From Spongilla lacustris (lineage: Eukaryota > Porifera > Demospongiae > Spongillida > Spongillidae), in assembly GCA_949361645.1 (NCBI GenBank), contig OX442434.1, forward strand, positions 5,291,924 to 5,355,923: a stretch of DNA of 64,000 bases, in the 5' to 3' direction. Below the pieces are notes generated by a model. It saw nothing but the letters and a program-made list of their open reading frames with translations, was not told the origin of the DNA and searched no databases. A program made the translations under genes and the position numbers. Positions 55,297 to 64,000 of this stretch are shown here, piece by piece (the first letter of the stretch is position 1; the number at the start of each line of letters is the position of its first letter).

Positions 55297-56060
55297 GCTA
55301 CCTGATGATTCCTTCCTTTTTGCGTCAACTCTTTGCTCCTTCTTTTGTGTACATGTATTTGTACGGTTATGTGTTTTCTTCGGGCACTTGCATTTTTGGG
55401 TTTTTGAAAATTAAAAAAACTTGTGGCAGATGGGAATAATTTCCTGTTGTATTGCAGTATCACTCTGCTGGTGCATGTACATGTAGATATGGCACTACAT
55501 ATCTTGCATCCTGATCCTGAGATTAGTAAATTACACAATCATGAATGTCAAGTGAATGCAAATGATGTTATGTCTTTGGTGATACAAAAGTTGGACTATA
55601 ATAATAATACTACATTATAATCTATCAATGTCACTGGGCATCAGAAAGATTACACATGCATGTCTGCTGGGTCTGGGGCCTGCACATCCTCCACGTACCA
55701 CTATACTTTCAGAACTGGTACCAGTTTTCTGTTCTTCAGGAGAACATAATCTGCAAAAGCTACCTTCATGTCTGAAAACCATGGTATGTAAAAGGTCCTG
55801 TACCAGGGGCTGGACCTGTGGGAAAAGGGGTGTGGTGATCAGAGGAAATGACTACATGGACCAGCTAGTTGTACCTGCTGGAATCAAGGAAAGGATATCT
55901 GATCAACACTTCCCATGTGACATTGTCTTGTGTGTATCGAGGTTCTCTCTCAGACGCCACTGGCACATCCAGATCAACGAGAAAGTGACACCCCGACAAA
56001 TTGAACTGCAAAATGACAAGTGAATAAAATGAAATGAACATGCTGTTGAAATACATGTAA
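55297..56060 (+). other. IWS1 downstream region with an unassigned 131-codon ORF
   Basis: The stretch contains an ORF at 55628-56023 (CSRTRGWTCG-like Cys/Arg region, actual text CKRSCTRGWTCGKRGVVIRG, then NDYMDQLVVPAGIKERISD) with no family I recognise. AATAAA at 56023-56028 overlaps its stop. It may be the IWS1 3' UTR or the last exon of an unknown small gene. Confidence 0.35.
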
Positions 56061-56079
56061 ACAGCATACAACCCCATAG

Positions 56080-56785
56080 ATGTGTACATCCTTCCCATAC
56101 TATAGATGTGTACATCCTTCCCATACTATAGATGTGTACATCCTTCCCATACTATAGATGTGTACATCCTTCCATACCATAGATGTGTACATACTCCCAT
56201 ACTATAGATGTGTACATACTCCCATACTATAGATGTGTACATACTCCCATACCACAGATGTGTACATACTCCCATACCATAGATGTGTACATACTCCCAT
56301 ACCATAGATGTGTACATACTCCCATACCATAGATGTGTACATACTCCCATACCATAGATGTGTACATACTCCCATACCATAGATGTGTACATACTCCCAT
56401 ACCATAGATGTGTACATACTCCCATACCATAGATGTGTACATACTCCCATACCATAGATGTGTACATACTCCCATACCATAGATGTGTACATACTCCCAT
56501 ACCATAGATGTGTACATACTCCCATACCATAGATGTGTACATACTCCCATACCATAGATGTGTACATACTCCCATACCATAGATGTGTACATACTCCCAT
56601 ACCATAGATGTGTACATACTCCCATACCATAGATGTGTACATACTCCCATACCATAGATGTGTACATACTCCCATACCATAGATGTGTACATACTCCCAT
56701 ACCATAGATGTGTACATACTCCCATACCATAGATGTGTACATACTCCCATATCATAGATGTGTACATACTCCCATATCATAGATG
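56080..56785. repeat. Minisatellite, 25-bp unit ATACTCCCATACCATAGATG
   Basis: About 28 units, nearly identical, each finishing TGTAC. The 5' edge has variants with CTTCCCATACTATAG. The Tyr/Trp-rich minus-strand ORFs are repeat artefacts. Confidence 0.97.
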
Positions 56786-57998
56786 TCATATCCTCCTTTC
56801 ACACTTCTTATACAAAACCCTCTCTGAGCAAGGTGTTTGAACTTTTACTATTATGACACAGAGATTGGAAAATGGTGCTTTACCCATAGCAATAACGTAT
56901 TGCTTATCAGGAAGAATATGCATTAGCACAGACAACAGATTGATAGCCAAAATTTGCTTTGTACATGTAGTGACATCATAGTGTAGATCCTAATACTAAC
57001 ATGTTAGATTCTGAAAGGGTGGGAAGATGTCACAGAGAATCATATGTCTCAGATGAGTGCAATGCATCCATTACTGCCGATACACCTATTGACTTTAGCG
57101 AGTGCATTCGAATAGAGCGGCGAATACCTTAACGTTAGGTGCTTAAAAAGCTTCTGCAGACAACATAGATAACGCTTACTTGTACCCACACTCCAAGTTT
57201 CTCCTCCTCCTGGATCTGATAAGATTTGCTTGGATAAGAGGCTTATTGTACTGTATCTTTGTCACAATTGAAGCATAATGTTAGCGGTTATCTGGAAGCG
57301 CTAGAGCAGACAAGTTAGAAACTTGCTGCCCAATTTGTTTTGTTTTATGGGGAGTTATGCTTGACACAAATTTCAATCTTTTTTGATTAGTAATGTAGGC
57401 CAGAAACCATAAAAACGTCTGAGGCATATTTTATCATCAATAATTTTAAAACACAGCATGAAAAGATTTTAATCAACAATCATGGTGGTAAATTGTGCAA
57501 CTGGAATACACATTTGTGTGAAATATCTACAGTATAAACGTTATGCAGGGGAGGAAAAACAGCAGCAATTGTTTTGTTATATTGCATCACATCATTGCAG
57601 ACTTTTACACCTTTTAGTAAATGGCAGTGCCGATTCCGCTCAGATGGACGCTGATGAATCCAAAGCGATTCTAACCCTCCTATTGGTGCCGAATCCATCC
57701 TTGGACATGTTTTCATGCAAATGGATCATTCACTAAGTGTCAAAAGCATAATCTACGTACCACCAAGCCCGAAAAAATTAAAAGATAGAGATTAAACACT
57801 AAAATCAATTAGTAAGTGCAAAAATCGGCACAACTGTTTCCCTACACACTTCAGTTTATACCATAAATGTATTGCAAATGAAGGGGGAAAAATAAAGTAA
57901 ACAAAATGCGGGCAGTCAAGTTGTCAAACCTGCATCATGGGAGGATGAGAGGCGGGCCCAAACCCTTATTTTGCCAAACTCCTCGGGTGAAAAAACAC
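56786..57998. other. Gene-poor stretch
   Basis: No recognised exon. Overlapping ORFs on both strands at 57480-57736 have no motif. Confidence 0.5.
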
Positions 57999-58070
57999 CG
58001 TCTTTGCAGGGATCGAACTCGCGTCCCGTGATTCAGAACCACTGGCTTTAGCGTTGAGCCAAATAACTCG
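57999..58070 (-). other. tRNA-like sequence (Gln-CTG type), probably a pseudogene or SINE head
   Basis: The minus strand has a D-arm/A-box-like TGGCTCAACGCTAAAGCC, an anticodon arm with loop TTCTGAA (anticodon CTG) and a B box GAGTTCGATCC. The T and D stems pair partly, but the acceptor stem pairs at only about 4 of 7 positions. A functional tRNA is unlikely, and a tRNA-derived SINE head fits better. Confidence 0.4.
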
Positions 58071-58118
58071 TCATGAATATAATAGCTTTTTGATAGCTTT
58101 TAAAATGTGAATGTCCAC

Positions 58119-58120
<2 letters not shown>

Positions 58121-58158
<38 letters not shown>
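58121..58158. repeat. Poly(G)38 tract in the transposon's left end
   Basis: The element terminus CCACCCGGGGGG is expanded here to 38 G. The right terminus has only six (read on the other strand). Confidence 0.9.
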
Positions 58159-58159
<1 letters not shown>

Positions 58160-58161
58160 AC

Positions 58162-58446
58162 CGGGTGAACAGCAAAAAAGTTTTTGCCGTTCGGTCACAG
58201 AAGGAACCTAGTTGCATTTAACGGTACTGGCTTATAGTACAAGAACTTTTAGGATCGGGTCGAGATAAATCCTTTTGGTACTCGGTCGGAGCGTAATGAA
58301 TAGGTCGTTTTACGAGTACTGAAAGGATTTAAGCCTTACTTATCTCGGCCCGATCCTAAAAAGACTTGTTCTGTAAGCCAGTACCTTTAAATGCAACTAG
58401 GTCTCTTCCATGACCGAACGGCAAAACCTTTTTTGCTGTCCACCCG
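58162..58446. repeat. 285-bp imperfect palindrome (foldback/MITE) nested in the left terminal repeat
   Basis: Left arm: CGGGTGAACAGCAAAAAAG, GCCGTTCGGTCA, GGATCGGGTCGAGATAAATCC. The right arm mirrors these as GGATTTAAG..TATCTCGGCCCGATCC, TGACCGAACGGC and CTTTTTTGCTGTCCACCCG. Arms are about 125 bp around a centre near 58300. Confidence 0.85.
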
Positions 58447-58466
58447 CAAGTACAATTGTACCCCCC

Positions 58467-58662
58467 TAGTCTCGTACCCAGACCCACCATGACGTAAGCG
58501 TTTATCGCTTACAGTATAAACACTACGACAGGTGGGTCTGGGAATATCGTCAAACATTTTTGTTCCAGCGTCCCTGATTTTTGAGGACGGAAGTTTACAT
58601 CTAAATTTAGATATACGTAATGTCCGTGATTACACAAATTAATTCGCAACCACTCAACCCTG
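58467..58662 (+). repeat. Left 196-bp inverted repeat
   Basis: Begins TAGTCTCGTACCCAGACCCA and ends CCACTCAACCCTG. It contains its own hairpin: CCCAGACCCACC and GGTGGGTCTGGG, 35-40 bases apart. Confidence 0.92.
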
Positions 58663-58666
58663 CGCG

Positions 58667-59435
58667 ATGTCGAATGAAGGCTTGATCGTGGGGTCAATAT
58701 TTAGGTTAGGATACCATGATCTCCGAGAGCATCAATTGGACGCTGCAAAGAAATTCTTGCAAGGGAATAACGTCTTTGTTGGAAAGTCCCTTATTTATGC
58801 TGTTCTACCGTTTGCGTTTGACCACCTATGTGGTAGCGAAGGCAGCATTGTTGTCGTTGTTTCACCTTTACTCTCGCTAATGAAGGATCAAGTAAGAGAT
58901 ATTAACTGTATATGAGCACTTTATGCATGGTTTCGTCTAAGGTTGCTGCGATGTGTGTGCGAGGACTTAGAGCAGCCTGCATTACTGGTGAAGCAAGCAG
59001 TGATCACCAGCTACAGGCCAGCGTCATGAATGGAGAGTTCCAGTTTCTTTTGGTATGGGGATAGATTGTGCAGGTGTCAACCAGGTTATTCACTGGAGGC
59101 CTTCGGCTGACGTGGAAAGTTACATGCAAGAGCTGGGCGAAAAGGTCAGGCATCTAGTGCAGTAATTTATGTCAACAAATCTGACCTCAGCAATAGAACT
59201 ACTCGGTAGTACTTCAAAAGAAATGAAGAAGTATTGTGTCCAACAACAGATGTGCAGGTGTTCTATTCTGTGTTCCTACTTTGACTGTTCTACAGTACAA
59301 ATTTATGGTTGTGCATGTTGTGACATTTGTTCTAAGAACTGTGAGTGCACTGATTGTAAATGTAAAAGCTTCCCTGTCGAACTATCTGTATATAATTCAT
59401 GCTATTGTTTTGACTGTGCCAGAGTGATTAGGTAG
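58667..59435 (+). pseudogene. RecQ-like helicase, internally deleted
   Basis: An exon from 58667 encodes LREHQLDAAKKFLQGNNVFV, then GKSLIYAVLPFAFDHL (motif I, with the Walker A start altered) and VVVVSPLLSLMKDQ (motif Ia) up to a GTAAGA donor near 58892. After an acceptor near 58942, VAAMCVRGLRAACITGEASS continues. At about 59048 the frame jumps straight to FGMGIDCAGVNQVIHWRPSA (motifs V/VI) and then a RecQ-type zinc region (CRCSILCSYFD, CACCDICSKNC). The DEAH box and motifs III-IV are missing, and the final GR..R is replaced by GEKVR. It cannot be an active helicase. Confidence 0.7.
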
Positions 59436-59571
59436 GGACAGCTGCTAAGCCATTGTTAACATTGCTGATAATGTGCATGACAGCTGTCATAACGGTGATA
59501 TCACAAAGAGATATCAGACAAGATGAGGCGGTGCCAAGGATAGTGATTGGGTGCAATGGTGATTGTACCAA

Positions 59572-59572
<1 letters not shown>

Positions 59573-59648
<76 letters not shown>
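59573..59648. repeat. (TG)n microsatellite inside the transposon
   Basis: An uninterrupted TG tract of about 76 bases. Confidence 0.95.
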
Positions 59649-59650
<2 letters not shown>

Positions 59651-59916
59651 GGAAGTATAAGCCATCCCATGAGAAATTGTTCACATCTTGTTGTCATCTC
59701 AGCTCACAGTTCTCGAAGCATGGATTGTTTCAATGTTTGGTCGTGAGAAGCATGCCTCATCAATGCATTGCTAGAATTGCGGCCTAAAGACTTTCCAAGA
59801 GCTTCTTTGGAAGGAGACAAGGTGTAAGTCTTTTTGTAGCCTGACTCCGCCGTAACAACCTATAACAGAATAACATATACTTTTTAAAAACATCCGTACA
59901 GTATAACTAACCACTT

Positions 59917-60249
59917 TCACTGCAGCAGCGTGCTCAGTTGGCGTAGCTCTTCTTTTTGTACCGCTGCTCTCAAGCGCGCTGGGATCATTGGCTTGTCCTG
60001 AAAGCTTCGCAAGAAGTACATGCACTCTCCAAAGATGAGCACTTTTTCAACAGTACGATAGCACGTCAAACACACATAGCCTTCCGCAAACGTTTTTCGC
60101 GCATCTTCATGGTCCCAACCCGACTGCGTAGCTAAATCCACCAATTTTATGATGCAGCAATTCGTCGACAACGCTCCAAGCTTCTTTCTGTTCTTTCGTT
60201 GTAGAACAGGGTTGAGTGGTTGCGAATTAATTTGTGTAATCACGGACAT
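59917..60249 (-). pseudogene. N-terminal part of a transposon protein (candidate transposase), divergent to the helicase
   Basis: The ATG ends at 60249 inside the right inverted repeat. The product contains LATQSGWDHEDARKTFAEGY followed by VCLTCYRTVEKV, a CxxC with basic context seen near the N-terminus of several animal transposon proteins. A different frame from about 60025 (LLAKLSGQANDPSALESSGT, KRRATPTEHAA) looks like the true continuation, so a frameshift is likely. No catalytic core remains. Confidence 0.4.
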
Positions 60250-60402
60250 TACGTATATCTAAATTTAGATGTAAACTTCCGTCCTCAAAAATCAGGGACG
60301 CTGGAACAAAAATGTTTGACGATATTCCCAGACCCACCTGTCGTAGTGTTTATACTGTAAGCGATAAACGCTTACGTCATGGTGGGTCTGGGTACGAGAC
60401 TA
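60207..60402 (-). repeat. Right 196-bp inverted repeat
   Basis: Inverted partner of 58467-58662 with few or no differences by eye. It supplies the start codon of the minus-strand protein. Confidence 0.92.
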
Positions 60403-60424
60403 TGTACCCCCCGGGTGGACATTC

Positions 60425-62074
60425 AGGACAATAGACATTAACCAACATTTGGCCCATTAACTGTGAAATTGCTCCTTTTTTTTCTCGTGCCAGACCTAAT
60501 TATGTGACAGTTGCGGCGCTTGAGAATTTACGTAGCCGTCACGTCGAGAAAAGAATCGTGATGAGAAGGCTCTAAAGTTAAATGTTAGTTGTGTAACTTG
60601 TGTTGACGACTCGCGATCGTCCTGGCGATGACCGTTTTGTGGAAGCACATGAAAGGAAAAAAGAAGGCTTGCGACAAGAACCGCTACAAAGCCGATCCCT
60701 AAGAATAAGAAAGTTCGCCATGGCCAAAATGATCGCTACAAATCAGACGACGCCCCCGGTCTGGCCAGTTTCATTTTTGTGTACTACAATTTAAAAAAGT
60801 TATTATTTTTCGAACTCCATTGGATAATACCTACATCTCCGCGTTTGAGTAAAGACCGTGACCCAATAAACCTTCTGACACGATTTAACTGGTGGACTTA
60901 CGTTTTTGTACTATTTGGTTATTTATGTTAGGCACTTGAAGAAAATTTTCAAAATGTGTGGGGATGGTTCCATTGGATCAATAGTCCTGTTAATGAGGCA
61001 GACAAGGAGGCAATGTAGGCTACATGTTAAAGATCATTTCATTTAGTCTGAACTATTCTGATATCAATTTGCAAGGGCTATGATTAATCGGCTTCTGATG
61101 TGATACATTGGAATGCTAAGCACCATAGGGCTCATTTGTAGTTCAGAGGCATCTGTGAACTGTGGGATTTTGTTATAGGATCCAATGCAAATGTCAATAG
61201 AATGATCTTTTCCATTGACATCATTATCATAGGTGAGTGGTATAATTGATTCTAATTGAATTCCCCCACCCACTTACATCATACATATTACATCATGTTA
61301 CACAATTATAACCACACTTGAGTCCACTGCACTATACATCTCCCCTTCTAAGGGGAATATCCATCAGGTGGGTGAATGACCGTGCCAGTCTGAGATCGGG
61401 TCATTATTCGATGCGGTGGATATTGTGGACCCTGTGGTGGATATTGTGGACCCTGTGGTGGGTCACAATCACTGGAAAGGTTTGTAGGTCTGTCAGCTGT
61501 GGATCTGTCTCCATTGAGCATGCATTATATGCAATCCACTAATTCAGTTGTGCATGACATATTGCATATGTCACTGGATTATGCAATGGTCCCAGGGGGT
61601 GTGAGGCCCACCACACCTGCAATAACCTCTTATCCTATTGAATCTTATTTTATCACATCAGGAACCAGAAGGAGATTGGAGCAATTTGTGAGAACAATGT
61701 GATTTCTAAAACCCCATGGGATATAGGTCATTTTGTCAAAGACACGTAACTTGCACATGACTAGCCTTATTAGCATGTAATGCATGCAGTAAATGTGTCA
61801 TATCACTGCTAAGGCTACAGACATAACATGCATTATAATGCCACAATGTAGATTGAAATACAGCTTCTCGAGTTAATCAAGTTCATTTTGAGCTAGTGAA
61901 ACCAACAAACGGCCAATCAGAAGTACCTTTTAATGACCATACATTGGCTGATCTTAATACAATCAATTCAGTGTAGTCTAAATGATAACAATAAATTAAT
62001 TATTCAAACATAATGCCTCTTTTGTAACCAAACAAAACGGCAAGATCCAAACTAATTTTCTTATGGATCTTTTC
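60425..62074. other. Gene-poor stretch downstream of ALG9
   Basis: No exon recognised on either strand. A short direct repeat (GTGGATATTGTGGACCCT, two copies) lies at 61418-61455. I looked here for the missing ALG9 C-terminal exons and did not see them. Confidence 0.5.
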
Positions 62075-62075
62075 T

Positions 62076-63774
62076 TTATTGGACTACATACGGGGCCCCT
62101 TTCCCACCACAAACCTCTGTTGAACCTACATATCTAGATGGCTCCTCTCTATTGAGGTCATTCATGTTTTCTGGTATTGATGATGTGGCATTCTTGAAAG
62201 AGCTGTAAGGTTTAGGCAGCTGGCCTGTGAAGTCAGACCGAACAAATCGCAATTTCCATCTAAAGAAAGAGAGGGTGTCAAAATGGATGCAAAGTATGCA
62301 AATACTTCAGCTAAGCTACATAGCCCCGATGTCTCCTCCCACCAGTTAGCTACATAGCCCCGATGTCTCCTCCCACCAGTTAGCTACATAGCCCTGATGT
62401 CTCCTCCCACCAGCTAGCTACATAGCCCTGATGCCTCCTCCCACCAGCTAGCTACATAGCCCTGATGTCTCCTCCCACCAGTTAGCTACATAGCCCCGAT
62501 GTCTCCTCCCACCAGCTAGCTACATAGCCCTGATGCCTCCTCCCACCAGCTAGCTACATAGCCCTGATGCCTCCTCCCACCAGCTAGCTACATAGCCCTG
62601 ATGTCTGAGTGGCACGCTCTAAGCCCAGCAAAGCTTTGGTCGTAGATGACCAGAGTGGCATCCTCTAAGCCTCATGCAATGTACCTCTCTATCACATAAA
62701 ATGTACCTCTCGATCACATGCAATGTACCTCTCGATCGCATGCAAGAGATAAAGGATTGCAGACATGTCACAGGTATGCTCCCGCTGAAATGACAGCAAT
62801 AAATGAACTGCACATATGTCTTCTAGAGTACAATTGAAGGGCAGGGGATCCGCCCACCTCTCTTGGCACGTGAGGAGGCGGATCCTCACACACACCCTCT
62901 TCAGCCCCGCTCGGGCTGGGGACATGGAGGGGCGTGTCCCTGACACCTGCCAAAAGTTGGTACTGGTATCAACAACTGGACCCATGATTACTACATTTCC
63001 CCCGCATATAATTAAATAGCCCTTAACACACTGGCACACCTGTACATGTGTCATGCAAACATGCTTTTAAACTCAGTTACTGTGTTATGGGCTTTCCACA
63101 TATACGGCATGACCAAACGTCTATCTTGGCAAGGTTTGCAGAATGATGGTGGGTGGATCTCTGAATCCACATATCATTAAGAAGTGTTAAGCTTCCTTTG
63201 TAGAATTGGCAGTTATCTTTTCACCTTACATGCACTGCAATGTTTTGTAAGCTGACTGCAATGAAACTCCATTGCAAGCATCTACAAAAGCCAAGGTATT
63301 GATTTTTCAGATTTCAACTTGCTGAAGAAACTGCGAGTGGAGACAGTACCCCTCAATGCTGTGGTGTTCACCTGAGTGCCTTGCAAAGTGAAGCCAAAAT
63401 TATTAACTTTTACCTAACATGATTGTTTGAATTTTGCTGTTAGTTGAATTCCAACTAAAACAGTGCATTTGGACATGTATTTAAATGTACTAAGGTCAAT
63501 CTTTTCCCCACACTTCTGTTAGTAAGCTCTTGAACAATTATAAGTAATGATATAAACTAGCACGACCTGCTTTAATTGCCCCCCCCCCCCCCCCCCCCCC
63601 CAATACATATTGAACTCTTCCTTTACACCCACCTCTTGTCGGGCAGGAAGAAGCTAGAAGGCACCCTGTACCACTCCTTTCCAACACACAGGTTGATCTC
63701 CTCCATAGTCCTCACATGAGACAAGATTGGCTGGGTGCTTATGGATGCATAGAGATCCAAAGGGGCATGGTAGC
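62076..63774 (-). CDS. ALG9: ALG9-like alpha-1,2-mannosyltransferase, 3' end
   Basis: Two exons are visible: 63633-63774 (YHAPLDLYASISTQPILSHV, NLCVGKEWYRVPSSFFLPDK) and 62076-62259 (WKLRFVRSDFTGQLPKPYSS, MNDLNREEPSRYVG). This is the luminal C-terminal domain of ALG9, the ER enzyme that adds the seventh and ninth mannose of the lipid-linked N-glycan precursor. The frame ends GKGAPYVVQ with TAA, and AATAAA (62075-62080) overlaps the stop. Vertebrate ALG9 continues roughly 100 residues beyond this point. A GTAGGT donor right after SRY (about 62134) could lead to an exon I did not find. The gene runs off the right edge. Confidence 0.85.
62331..62605. repeat. Minisatellite, 34-bp unit GTTAGCTACATAGCCCCGAT, in an ALG9 intron
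   Basis: About eight units, each finishing GTCTCCTCCCACCA. GTTAGC alternates with GCTAGC and CCCCGATG with CCCTGATG. Confidence 0.95.
63579..63601. repeat. Poly(C) tract in an ALG9 intron
   Basis: An uninterrupted run of 23 C, about 30 bases from the donor of exon 63633-63774. Confidence 0.9.
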
Positions 63775-63775
63775 C

Positions 63776-64000
63776 TGGGAGATGGAGAGTGCAGAATAAC
63801 CCATGTGGGGAGGTATGTGTGAGATGGAGAGTGCAGAATAACCCAGGTGGGGAGGTATGTGTGAGATGGAGAGTGCAGAATAACCCATGTGGGAGATAGA
63901 GAGTGCAGAATAACCCATGTGGGGAGGTATGTGTGGGATGGAGAGTGCAGAATAACCCATGTGGGAGATAGAGAGTGCAGAATAACCCAGGTGGAGAGGT
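63776..64000. repeat. About 60-bp tandem repeat (GAGATGGAGAGTGCAGAATA) at the right edge
   Basis: Four or more units with ACCCATGTGGGGAGGTATGTGT tails, some truncated to ACCCATGTGG, continue past the window. They begin within 2-10 bases of the acceptor of the ALG9 exon 63633-63774 (minus strand). Confidence 0.9.

Larger units (their letters stand above)
58109..60424 (+). mobile_element. DNA transposon with RecQ-like helicase, 196-bp terminal inverted repeats, internally deleted
   Basis: Ends are inverted copies of GAATGTCCACCCGGGGGG. Inside, 58467-58662 and 60207-60402 are near-identical 196-bp inverted repeats. Plus-strand sequence encodes parts of a RecQ-like helicase and the minus strand encodes an unrelated Cys-containing protein starting within the right repeat. 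The left terminal repeat is interrupted by poly(G) and a 285-bp palindrome. No target duplication was identified. Helicase-encoding cut-and-paste lineages such as Academ-H are described in animals; membership here is inference. The present copy is defective. Confidence 0.65.

Noticed and set aside
56126..56789. Minus-strand 171-213-codon repeat proteins and the possibility of a CRISPR array
   Set aside because: Direct head-to-tail 25-bp units with no unique spacers in an animal genome. This is a minisatellite.

Overview
The window looks like nuclear DNA from an early-branching animal. A sponge, probably a demosponge, is my best guess. The evidence is a set of split animal genes with GT-AG introns, many introns of 50-150 bases, mostly phase-0 exon joins, animal-type families (CENP-I, ENOX, TMCO3, ANKMY1, MNAT1, IWS1, ALG9, a TRIM/RING-B-box-filamin gene), abundant (CA)n tracts and minisatellites, and Ty3/gypsy, pogo-like and helicase-bearing DNA transposons. 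Species cannot be fixed from the sequence alone. A 200-base N block at 53886-54085 marks an assembly gap.

Layout. 1-2876: 3' part of a plus-strand coiled-coil gene whose introns hold two minisatellites. 2877-6436: mostly gene-poor, with remnants of a hAT-like transposase and of a RAG1 N-terminal-region-like zinc protein around a 1-kb minisatellite. 6437-12599: a Ty3/gypsy LTR element (minus) with identical 124-bp LTRs, split in its reverse transcriptase by a 1028-bp TA-flanked pogo-like element. 12600-17543: gene-poor, with one CENPB/psq helix-turn-helix exon and an 84-bp palindrome. 17544-20922: TRIM-like gene whose C-terminal tail is built from micro-exons; diverged copies of that tail lie at 22250-22850 and near 28900-29275. 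22923-27304: a second LTR element of Mag type (minus) with identical 236-bp LTRs. 27600-28560: decayed non-LTR retrotransposon with a restriction-like endonuclease motif.

29723-63774 is the gene-rich part: CENPI (-), ENOX (+), TMCO3 (-), ANKMY1 (+), MNAT1 (-), IWS1 (+) and the 3' end of ALG9 (-). Neighbours alternate in strand. TMCO3/ANKMY1 and MNAT1/IWS1 are head to head with 233 and 76 bases between start codons. ENOX/TMCO3 and ANKMY1/MNAT1 are tail to tail. Between IWS1 and ALG9 sits a nested DNA transposon (58109-60424) with 196-bp terminal inverted repeats, a broken RecQ-like helicase and a divergently oriented Cys-containing protein.

The host genes are housekeeping genes (kinetochore, transcription and CDK-activating kinase, N-glycosylation, membrane antiport) and do not form one pathway. 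The most unusual pattern is that several minisatellites sit exactly on splice sites, so that each repeat unit carries a copy of the donor or acceptor. This is seen at ENOX exon 1 and at three IWS1 introns.
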